A stretch of 51,997 nt of DNA, from positions 1 through 51,997 of the forward strand of contig NZ_FQZY01000031.1 in the NCBI RefSeq assembly GCF_900142165.1. Reading direction: 5' to 3'. A program made the position numbers and the translations under genes. Positions 45,236 through 51,997 of this stretch are shown in pieces. Within the stretch, counting starts at the first letter, position 1. Each line of letters starts with the position of its first letter. The notes under the pieces were generated by a model. That model was not told where the DNA came from and searched no databases. It saw nothing but the letters and a program-made list of their open reading frames with translations. The DNA comes from Hespellia stercorisuis DSM 15480 (lineage in GTDB: Bacteria; Bacillota; Clostridia; Lachnospirales; Lachnospiraceae).

Positions 45236-47227
45236 TTACAGTATTCCGCCGATTGATAAGAATAATGGTGCAAATACCAGTGAAACGATCGTCATCAGCT
45301 TGATCAGGATGTTGATAGAAGGACCTGAAGTATCCTTGAACGGATCTCCTACGGTATCTCCAACTACAGCTGCCTTGTGAGCTTCACTTCCTTTTCCGCC
45401 ATGGTTTCCATCTTCGATGTACTTCTTGGCATTATCCCATGCACCACCTGCGTTGGACATGAAGATTGCCATCATAACACCTGTTACGAGTGCTCCTGCA
45501 AGAAGTCCGCCGAGTGCTGCCGGTCCTAAGAGGATTCCGACTACGAGCGGAGACAGTACTGCCATGATACCAGGAATTAACATCTCTTTCAGCGCTGCTG
45601 TTGTGGAAATTGCAACACATGACTTGTAGTCTGGTTTTGTTGTCCCTTCCATAATACCAGGCATAGTTTTGAACTGGCGTCTTACTTCCTCGATCATCTG
45701 ATATGCTGCCTTGGATACAGACTGCATGGTCATAGATGAGAACAGGAACGGAAGCATACCACCGATGAACAGACCAATAATAACACGGTTGTTCAGGATG
45801 TCGATCTCGCTTAAGTTTACTGCATTTGCATAGGATACAAACAGTGCAAGTGCTGTAAGAGCTGCAGAACCGATTGCAAAACCTTTTCCCATAGCTGCTG
45901 TTGTATTACCAACCGCATCTAACTTGTCCGTGATGTTACGAACTTCATGATCCAGACCTGACATCTCAGCGATACCACCGGCATTGTCAGCGATTGGGCC
46001 ATAAGCATCCACTGCAACTGTGATTGCTGTTGTTGAAAGCATTCCCACTGCCGCAAGTGCGATTCCGTATAATCCGCAGGATGTATATGCTGCAAAGATT
46101 CCCACGCAGATCAGAAGAATCGGAACTGCTGTAGACTGCATACCAACTGCAAGACCACTGATGATTGTGGTTGCGGAACCTGTCTCAGACTGGTCAGCAA
46201 TCTCTTTTACAAATTTGTAATCTCCAGAAGTATATACTTCTGTGATGATTCCGATCAGTAATCCGACAACCAGACCTGCCAGAATTGCAATGGCAGCCTT
46301 GAAATCGCCAAACAGATATTTACTGAATACGAAAGCTACGATTACAACGATAACGCTCGATGCATATGTACCAGCTTTCAGTGCTTTATGCGGGTTCGAA
46401 TTTTCATCTCCTCTTACGAAGAATGTACCAAGGATAGAAGCCAGCAGACCAAGACCTGCGATAACCAACGGATAAGTTGCTCCCGGCAGCGGATCATCTG
46501 CTACGAATAAAATTCCAAGTGTGATTGCTGAAATCAGTGCACCTACGTATGACTCGAAAAGGTCGGCACCCATACCTGCAACGTCACCTACATTGTCACC
46601 TACGTTATCGGCGATAACAGCCGGGTTACGCGGATCGTCCTCAGGGATACCTGCTTCAACCTTACCTACAAGGTCAGCTCCAACGTCAGCTGCTTTTGTG
46701 TAGATACCACCACCAACACGGGCAAACAATGCGATAGAAGAAGCACCAAGACTGAATCCTGATAACACTTCAACATTGCCTGTGATCACATAGATCACGC
46801 TGACACCGAGAACGCCAAGACCTGCCACGCACATACCCATAACGGCTCCGCCTGAGAATGCGATGGACAACGCTTTGTTCATGCCGCTTGTTCTTGCTGC
46901 ATTCGCTGTTCTTACGTTAGCTTTTGTTGCCACAGTCATACCGCAGTATCCTGCAATTGTCGAAAATGCTGCTCCGACTACGAAGCAGATTGCAGTAATC
47001 CAGTTTCCGATTCCAAATCCGATCAGAACAAACAGGATAACCACAAAGATTACAAGAATTTTGTACTCCGCTGTAAGGAACGCCTTTGCTCCCTCACTGA
47101 TGGAACTTGCAATCTCTTTCATTTTGTCTGTTCCGGCTTCCGCTTTATTTACTTTTGCAGCAAGATACGCAGCAAAAAGTAATGCAAGCACTCCGAATAC
47201 CGGAACTACTTTCATTAACATTTCCAT
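45236..47227 (-). CDS. hppA: Membrane-bound ion-translocating pyrophosphatase
   Basis: A 663-residue integral membrane pyrophosphatase with about 16 helices, which uses PPi hydrolysis to pump H+ or Na+. Catalytic loops: [41 protein letters not shown] and near the C-terminus [10 protein letters not shown] plus [15 protein letters not shown]. The segment [18 protein letters not shown] has Ala where K+-independent enzymes carry Lys, so this is the K+-dependent type, a group that includes Na+ pumps. Start ATG 47227 with GGGAGG upstream. Pumped ion not decided from sequence. Confidence 0.96.
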   Translation of the reverse strand: MEMLMKVVPVFGVLALLFAAYLAAKVNKAEAGTDKMKEIASSISEGAKAFLTAEYKILVIFVVILFVLIGFGIGNWITAICFVVGAAFSTIAGYCGMTVATKANVRTANAARTSGMNKALSIAFSGGAVMGMCVAGLGVLGVSVIYVITGNVEVLSGFSLGASSIALFARVGGGIYTKAADVGADLVGKVEAGIPEDDPRNPAVIADNVGDNVGDVAGMGADLFESYVGALISAITLGILFVADDPLPGATYPLVIAGLGLLASILGTFFVRGDENSNPHKALKAGTYASSVIVVIVAFVFSKYLFGDFKAAIAILAGLVVGLLIGIITEVYTSGDYKFVKEIADQSETGSATTIISGLAVGMQSTAVPILLICVGIFAAYTSCGLYGIALAAVGMLSTTAITVAVDAYGPIADNAGGIAEMSGLDHEVRNITDKLDAVGNTTAAMGKGFAIGSAALTALALFVSYANAVNLSEIDILNNRVIIGLFIGGMLPFLFSSMTMQSVSKAAYQMIEEVRRQFKTMPGIMEGTTKPDYKSCVAISTTAALKEMLIPGIMAVLSPLVVGILLGPAALGGLLAGALVTGVMMAIFMSNAGGAWDNAKKYIEDGNHGGKGSEAHKAAVVGDTVGDPFKDTSGPSINILIKLMTIVSLVFAPLFLSIGGIL

Positions 47228-47263
47228 TTCAAATCCTCCCATAGATTTATGTATAGTGCATAC

Positions 47264-47293
47264 ATTCTAGCACAGCATATGGTAAGTTGACAA
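47264..47293 (-). promoter_or_regulatory. hppA promoter
   Basis: Minus strand TTGTCA (47293-47288), 18 bases, TAGAAT (47269-47264), about 37 bases before the hppA start. Confidence 0.65.
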
Positions 47294-47434
47294 TATTTAT
47301 TTGAAATTTCTATGCAATTCGCCCCTTTTGTTTCTTTTTTTTGGACACATGCGCTATATTGACATACGTTTTTTTCTTGATCCAGTGATACACTAATCTA
47401 GAAAAGTATATGTTTCAGCAAAGGAGGAAATACC

Positions 47435-48346
47435 ATGTCAAATTCAGATAGTAAAACACTGTTGTCACCAGAAAACATCGTCTATCGTCCGCCGGTTGAA
47501 GCCGCCAGTATGATTCTTGAAGTATCCATCGGCTGCAGTTATGGAAAATGTACGTTTTGCCAGTATCTGGCAGACAAAATTCCACTTCAGCTCATCCCGC
47601 GTGAAGAGCTGATTTCCAACCTGATAAATTTATCCCTCACCGGCAGCACAACTCCTGATCTTTTTTTGACCGGCGGCAATGTTCTGGCTTTTAAGACCGC
47701 CTACCTGCTGGACACGTTCAATCTCGTCCACATGTATCTGCCCTATGTACAGAATTTCCGTATGTATGCCCGCGCAGACGATGTACTCCACAAAAGCAGA
47801 GAAGAACTGTCTGCTCTGGCATCCGCAGGTCTGGATATCCTTTATATTGGAATTGAATCTGGAAATAACGAAGTTCTCACACTCTGCAACAAAGGCGAGA
47901 CCCGTGACCAAATGCTGGAATCACTCTCTATTCTCGAAGAATGCGGTATCCAATACGGCTTAAGTTCTATTCTGGGGCTCGGTGGAAAAGAACACAGCAG
48001 AGAGCACACGGAAGACACGATTAGCTTCTATAATCAGACTTCTCCTGCCTCCATCCGGGTCATGACTCTGACCCCATTTGACCATTCTCCCCTGGCTGAC
48101 GCAATCCAGCAGGGAAGATTTCATCCGCTGGTTCAGAAAGAAATCCTGGAGGAAGAACTCCTGCTTTTGGAAAATCTGAAACTTTTGAGCAACGAATGCC
48201 TTTTTGTGGCAAATCACGTCTCCAATGCCGTTCCATTAATTGGCTTTTTACCTTCAAACCAAGAACAGCTGATTACCATACTCAAAAACAATATTCAACA
48301 CTCCAAGTCAGCAAAGCCGACTCAGATCTCTCCCGGAAAATGGTAA
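47435..48346 (+). CDS. Radical SAM protein
   Basis: A 303-residue radical SAM enzyme. The 4Fe-4S motif is CSYGKCTFC (Cys-x4-Cys-x2-Cys, about residues 33-41), a variant spacing found in one branch of the superfamily; GGN (LTGGNVLAF) and GIESGNNEVLTLCNKG follow as SAM-binding and barrel motifs, then GLSSILGLGGKEHSREH. The C-terminal 60 residues form a helical extension. The reaction is unknown. AAAGGAGG precedes ATG 47435. The stop codon is a single base from the stop of the opposing GntR gene, without a terminator between. Confidence 0.88.
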   Translation: MSNSDSKTLLSPENIVYRPPVEAASMILEVSIGCSYGKCTFCQYLADKIPLQLIPREELISNLINLSLTGSTTPDLFLTGGNVLAFKTAYLLDTFNLVHMYLPYVQNFRMYARADDVLHKSREELSALASAGLDILYIGIESGNNEVLTLCNKGETRDQMLESLSILEECGIQYGLSSILGLGGKEHSREHTEDTISFYNQTSPASIRVMTLTPFDHSPLADAIQQGRFHPLVQKEILEEELLLLENLKLLSNECLFVANHVSNAVPLIGFLPSNQEQLITILKNNIQHSKSAKPTQISPGKW

Positions 48347-48347
48347 T

Positions 48348-49043
48348 CTATGAGACAAAATATTCCGGATGCTCCTCCATCAACTGCAGCAGATTTCGGA
48401 GATATGTTCCCAAATGCGTTTCATAAAACTCATGAATGTCTGATTTCTCCGGAATCCCTGTAAAGAGATAGTCTGCAATCCGCTGGTGTTCCTCATACGT
48501 CCCCTTCAGATCAATCTGATTTTCGATGATGTCAAGAAACCGAATCCGGTCATAATGTGTACAAACTCGCCGCACCGCATTCCAGATATTCGGTTTCCCT
48601 GCCAGATGATAGATAATACGATGAAAATCATCATCAAGATGAAAAAATTCTTCCACATCTCCTTCCGTCCCTTCTATTAACGCTTTTTGCATAATAAGAT
48701 TTTCATTCAGCCGTTCAATTCCCTTCGTGCTTGCATATCCTGCAAGCTGTTCTATCAGCTTTGGCTCAACGACAGACCTCATAAAAAAACCTTCCCGGAA
48801 CACGCTAATGTCAATTTTTGTCACCATGAGTACATCCCTCGCAGCACTCTGCATCAACAGTTCATCCTCTAGCTTATCTGTTACCTCCCTGACAATCTGC
48901 ACAGGCATATTCAATTGTTTCATAATATCATCCACACTGATGCGGGTTCCCGGAATCATCTGTAATGTCATAATATTACGGCGAACCACGCGGTACGCAT
49001 ACTCCACATTGTTCTCATTTTCTCTTCTGTCATATAACTGCAC
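48348..49043 (-). CDS. GntR family transcriptional regulator (FCD/FadR type)
   Basis: A 231-residue GntR regulator. N-terminal winged helix (MIPGTRISVDDIMKQLNMPVQIVREVTDKLEDE) and a helical FCD ligand domain (about 85-225) with metal-ligand type residues in HLDDDFHRIIYHLAG and the C-terminal HEFYETHLGTYL. It starts at GTG 49043. Lying directly downstream of a lactate permease gene on the same strand, it probably regulates organic acid uptake, as LldR does in other bacteria; this is inferred. Confidence 0.88.
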   Translation of the reverse strand: MQLYDRRENENNVEYAYRVVRRNIMTLQMIPGTRISVDDIMKQLNMPVQIVREVTDKLEDELLMQSAARDVLMVTKIDISVFREGFFMRSVVEPKLIEQLAGYASTKGIERLNENLIMQKALIEGTEGDVEEFFHLDDDFHRIIYHLAGKPNIWNAVRRVCTHYDRIRFLDIIENQIDLKGTYEEHQRIADYLFTGIPEKSDIHEFYETHLGTYLRNLLQLMEEHPEYFVS

Positions 49044-49125
49044 AATCGTCCACCATCCTTTTCATTTTTATTTTTTATATTTCATTATAACACGAAGCCA
49101 TTCCCATAGCATTACATCAAAAAAA

Positions 49126-49161
49126 CAAACTGTCAGATTTTTGGACAAACCTGACAGTTTG
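49126..49161 (-). terminator. Terminator of the lactate permease gene
   Basis: Minus strand CAAACTGTCAG (49161-49151) pairs with CTGACAGTTTG (49136-49126), 14-base loop, followed by six T. It stands between the permease and the GntR gene, so GntR may be transcribed only by readthrough or from its own promoter. Confidence 0.8.
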
Positions 49162-49262
49162 CTAGTATTCCTTCCCTAACTTATAATACTTCGAATGCTA
49201 TACTTCCTATATATTTATATTGGCCCTTCGGGCAAAGTATAAATTGTTATGAAACCACTGTA

Positions 49263-50984
49263 TTATCCCATAATCTCCGGCATCGGATTGACACCAACGG
49301 CAAGAAAGATTCCCACAATAGCTGCAACAATCGCACAGTAAATGATACAGGGAACAATGTTGGTGCGAATCAATTTGCCTTCATTTCCACTGGTTCCTGT
49401 AGTCGCACATACCGATACAATATTATTAACACATACCATATTCCCGATTGCTCCACCCATATTCTGCAGCGCAACAATCAAAATCTGTGACATACCAAGC
49501 AATGTTGCCGTCTCAAACTGCAAGGAAGAGAACAGTGTATTGGAAACAGTACATGATCCTGACATAAATGCACCAAGAACACCAATCAGCGGCGCAACAA
49601 TAAAGTAAGCGCTGTGGAAAATATTCGCAAGGGCATCGGCCATCACATAAAGCATACTGCTGTTTGCGTATGTAAATTCTTTGACAGTCTCTGACACAAT
49701 CTTTGCACCGATATCTGCAGAATTTGTGTAACGGTACAGATTTACCATTGCAACTCCGAACAATAATGCAACTGCTGCACCTGAGATCTGTTTGAACGAA
49801 TCGGTGATTGCCAGTTTTGCTTCCTCCTTTGTCATCTTATGCACAAAGATCGTCAACAGCGCAATAAGCATAAATGGTAAGATTCCCGGATTCCAAAGGA
49901 ACTTGAAATCCCAATTGATATTTTCAAACCCGAAAATATGATCCACATGCAGGATAAACGGCTCATCATTCAAAATCGGTTTGATCTTGAATACTGCAAC
50001 TCTTGTCAATACCAGAACGATACCGATAATAATATATGGGAGCCATGCTTTAATTGCGCTCATGCCTTTATCCCTTGTCTCGCTGATCGCCTTTGTTGAC
50101 ATCCAGCTCTTGTCGCCCCACTTTTGCATCCCCTCAAAGGTCCATACCTCTTTTGGCATCAAAAAGCCTTTCTTAGCTGCAAAAATCACGATTGGAAGCG
50201 ATCCAAGAAACGCCACCATCGATGTAAGCTCCGGACCAGCAAATATCGCCATCGTCAGATAAATCACGGCAATAACACCGCCGGTAAACAGGCAAAACGG
50301 AATGGCAGGTACCACATCTTTAAAAGTTTTATTTTTTCCGAATATTTTGCACAGTACACATAAGCCCAGAATAATAATTGCGAATCCACCAATCATGTGT
50401 GGAATACAGGTCCATTTTGTCAGAAGCATCGTAAACTTATCAGGATCCCCTCCCAGATTCTTCACTGCATCCGCTACTGTTGCCGATGCAGTCAGTGTGG
50501 GTACACCAACCGGACCCGGACAAACCGGAGTCGAGTTGTATATCAGACAAACAGCTGCTGCCGCCAGTGGCGGGAACCCCAAACTGATCAGAATCGGTGC
50601 TGCCAGTGCTGCCGGTGTTCCGAATCCGGCTGCACCTTCTATAAATCCGGCAAATACATATCCTACAATAACAGCCTGAATTCGTGCATCCTTCGTAATA
50701 TTAGAAAAAATTCTATTAATTGCTGCCATTGCTCCAGATTGTTTCAGAACATTCATCAACAAAATGGCGCCGAATATAATACATAACGTTTCAAATGCAC
50801 TTAAAAATCCGGCAATTGTCTGTGCCCCTATTTCCAAAGCCCCCATCTTCCATATAAAGCCGGCTACAAGACACGCACAAAACCACGATACCGGCAGTGC
50901 TCTCTTTGCCGGCCAATTAAACCCAACCATGAAGACTACTGTCAACAAGATTGGTACTGCTGCAATAATTGCATACACAATCAC
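49263..50984 (-). CDS. lctP: L-lactate permease family transporter
   Basis: A protein of about 573 residues with 13-14 hydrophobic helices, of the LctP family of proton-coupled lactate/glycolate permeases. Family landmarks are the EGAAGFGTPAALAAPIL segment (about residue 115), PVCPGPVGVPT and, near the C-terminus, MSGSCTVSNTLFSSLQFETA and NMGGAIGNMVCVNNI. I chose GTG 50984 (AAGGAG upstream; an alternative GTG at 50978 has better spacing) because the protein then begins at the usual family position, right at the first helix; upstream in-frame ATGs at 51047 and 51122 would add a polar tail unlike the family. Forms a locus with the GntR regulator. Confidence 0.92.
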   Translation of the reverse strand: MIVYAIIAAVPILLTVVFMVGFNWPAKRALPVSWFCACLVAGFIWKMGALEIGAQTIAGFLSAFETLCIIFGAILLMNVLKQSGAMAAINRIFSNITKDARIQAVIVGYVFAGFIEGAAGFGTPAALAAPILISLGFPPLAAAAVCLIYNSTPVCPGPVGVPTLTASATVADAVKNLGGDPDKFTMLLTKWTCIPHMIGGFAIIILGLCVLCKIFGKNKTFKDVVPAIPFCLFTGGVIAVIYLTMAIFAGPELTSMVAFLGSLPIVIFAAKKGFLMPKEVWTFEGMQKWGDKSWMSTKAISETRDKGMSAIKAWLPYIIIGIVLVLTRVAVFKIKPILNDEPFILHVDHIFGFENINWDFKFLWNPGILPFMLIALLTIFVHKMTKEEAKLAITDSFKQISGAAVALLFGVAMVNLYRYTNSADIGAKIVSETVKEFTYANSSMLYVMADALANIFHSAYFIVAPLIGVLGAFMSGSCTVSNTLFSSLQFETATLLGMSQILIVALQNMGGAIGNMVCVNNIVSVCATTGTSGNEGKLIRTNIVPCIIYCAIVAAIVGIFLAVGVNPMPEIMG

Positions 50985-51083
50985 TTCACTCCTTCCATGT
51001 TTATTCCCATCAAGTCTTATGTGCTTAGTATAATAGAAGAAATTCATATTTTCCTTAAGCGAAAAACTGAATTGTTTAAGAAG

Positions 51084-51273
51084 TGTGCACATTTTGTGAT
51101 TTGATTTTTCAGATTTGTGCACTTTCCTGATTTTGTCATTCTAATTTGTGCATTTTTGAAATCTGCGCAAAACTTTATCTCGCCGGATTATTGTTTATCG
51201 TTAAAATTTATGCCATAATAGTTTTTATAGATAACTAACAATCCAAGTGTCACTTCAAATTAATTTTTGTGCA
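51084..51273. promoter_or_regulatory. lctP upstream region with repeated TGTGCA boxes
   Basis: The 343-base gap between lctP and the TetR-like gene holds four TGTGCA boxes in the same orientation (51084, 51116, 51147, 51268), most within TTTGTGCAYTTT. The first three are 32 and 31 bases apart, three helical turns. They are likely binding sites of a regulator of either gene. No clear -35/-10 pair could be assigned. Confidence 0.5.
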
Positions 51274-51327
51274 TTTTTGCCACACTTTTTAGAAGTATGC
51301 TTAAACCAGTCAAAGGAGTTTGATAAT

Positions 51328-51663
51328 ATGTCCAATAATCTTATTACTAAAGATGCGCTTGCATCCGCTCTCAAGAGCCTTCTGCAAACCCAGCCTTTGT
51401 CAAAAATTTCGGTGAAGTCCATTACTACATATTGCAATATCAGTCGGAACACTTTCTATTATCATTTTAAAGATAAGTACGAACTGATTAACTGGATCTT
51501 TTATTCCGATATGCTCACGAATGTAAATTCATTCGCCGATCCCGCCAAATTGGTTGACAGCTTCTCCAATGTTTGCAAATGCCTTTATGAAAATCGAAGA
51601 TTCTACCTGGCCTGTTTCCAGTATGTTGGTCAGAATTCACTCTATGACAGCGTTGAGGAATAA
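51328..51663 (+). pseudogene. TetR/AcrR (DhaS-like) regulator, truncated by IS
   Basis: ATG 51328 (AAAGGAG upstream) opens a TetR-type regulator: helix-turn-helix PLSKISVKSITTYCNISRNTFYYHFKDKYELINWIF at residues 19-54, followed by the start of the ligand domain (FSNVCKCLYENRRFYLACFQYV). At base 51648, residue 107, it enters the insertion sequence and ends after four IS-coded residues. Relatives of this DhaS-like (TetR_C_8) kind are about 180 residues, so roughly 70 are missing. The DNA-binding half could still be made but without most of the effector/dimer domain. Divergent from lctP, so loss could change lactate permease expression. Confidence 0.85.
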
Positions 51664-51997
51664 AAACTTTTCGCAATAAAATAACCAGAATCTAAGCAGG
51701 AGTACCTCTTGTGCGGTAAAATATAAGTAACAAATTTTTCGCACAGGAGGTTTTTACGAATGACAAAGAAAGAAAAACGTGAACGAAAGAAACAGGACCG
51801 TGGAATAGTTGATTTTATGATGGTTGCAAATCATTTCTTTCATTATTTACAACAATGGATCTCGGAAATGAACGATCCAAGAGATTCAAGTTACATCACG
51901 TATTCGCAGACTGATCTTGGGTATATGGCGATTCTCAAAAATATCTGCGGACAGCATACAATGAGAGAAATGGAAGAAAATTTCAATCATGAGAATT
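51648..51997 (+). mobile_element. Insertion sequence, right copy (one end only)
   Basis: Identical in reverse complement to 1-321 and extending 29 bases further. The outer IS boundary is at or very near 51648, where the two flanks begin to differ (CAGCGTTGAGG is the first shared sequence). It carries an upstream region with TTTCGC repeats and the beginning of the transposase gene. It interrupts the TetR-like gene. The far end is beyond the window. Confidence 0.88.
51760..51997 (+). CDS. IS transposase, N-terminal fragment (runs off window)
   Basis: Starts at ATG 51760 with CAGGAGG upstream and is open to the end of the window (79 codons). Same sequence as the minus-strand fragment at 1-209, with ten more residues (MEENFNHEN) visible. 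No catalytic motif is present in the visible part. Family not assigned. Confidence 0.72.
   Translation, partial: MTKKEKRERKKQDRGIVDFMMVANHFFHYLQQWISEMNDPRDSSYITYSQTDLGYMAILKNICGQHTMREMEENFNHEN

Noticed and set aside
1-51997. A 52-kb composite transposon bounded by IS copies
   Set aside because: The interval consists of core genes such as rpoB, rpoC and ribosomal protein genes in normal order; IS copies at both ends are better explained by contig ends or an invertible block.

Overview
The window looks like chromosomal DNA of a low/mid-GC Firmicute, most likely a gut Lachnospiraceae (Dorea/Coprococcus/Blautia type; inferred from protein character, strong AGGAGG ribosome-binding sites, the L10-leader/rpoBC arrangement and the mix of transporters, not from any search). 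Most genes are on the minus strand. Both ends of the window run into the same insertion sequence in opposite orientation: bases 1-321 are, by direct reading, the exact reverse complement of 51648-51968. This suggests a contig bounded by repeats rather than a transposon.

Layout. 1-1,500: IS fragment, a MerR regulator divergent from a carboxymuconolactone-decarboxylase-like gene with a typical 19-bp-spaced MerR promoter, then a second MerR-type promoter with no gene behind it. 1,519-4,666: a DapF-like protein with both catalytic cysteines changed to serine, an AraC regulator, a D-2-hydroxyacid dehydrogenase. 4,737-11,293: a phosphate locus (minus strand order pstS-pstC-pstA-pstB-phoU-response regulator-histidine kinase) with Pho-box-like repeats upstream; PstS has its two half-domains in swapped order (circular permutation). 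11,441-14,600: small alarmone synthetase, a PTS IIC protein, a cytidylate-kinase-like gene and a small unknown gene.

14,650-26,276 is a complete nucleoside uptake and catabolism locus: deoR, deoB, cdd, BMP-type ABC transporter (ATPase, two permeases, lipoprotein), pdp, a Crp/Fnr regulator and purine nucleoside phosphorylase on the minus strand, with deoC divergent from deoR across a three-copy decamer operator candidate that covers both -35 boxes. Imported nucleosides would be deaminated, phosphorolysed to (deoxy)ribose-1-phosphate, isomerised by DeoB and, for deoxyribose, cleaved by DeoC.

26,415-37,600 is the classical core cluster rpmG-secE-nusG-rplK-rplA-rplJ-rplL-rpoB-rpoC (minus strand), with an L10 leader and two near-identical L1-leader-like hairpins. 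37,819-43,685 holds a membrane protein and a MacB-like ABC export operon headed by a DUF975/CmpB-type fusion. 43,891-48,346 holds a HAD phosphatase, a DUF3783 protein, a K+-dependent-type membrane pyrophosphatase and a radical SAM protein. 48,348-51,648 is a lactate-permease locus (GntR regulator, LctP) facing a TetR/DhaS-like regulator that is cut off by the right-hand IS copy.

No rRNA, tRNA, CRISPR array, phage or defence genes were recognised. The most unusual items are the permuted PstS, the Ser/Ser DapF-like protein, two families of dispersed structured repeats, the orphan MerR promoter and the IS-truncated regulator.
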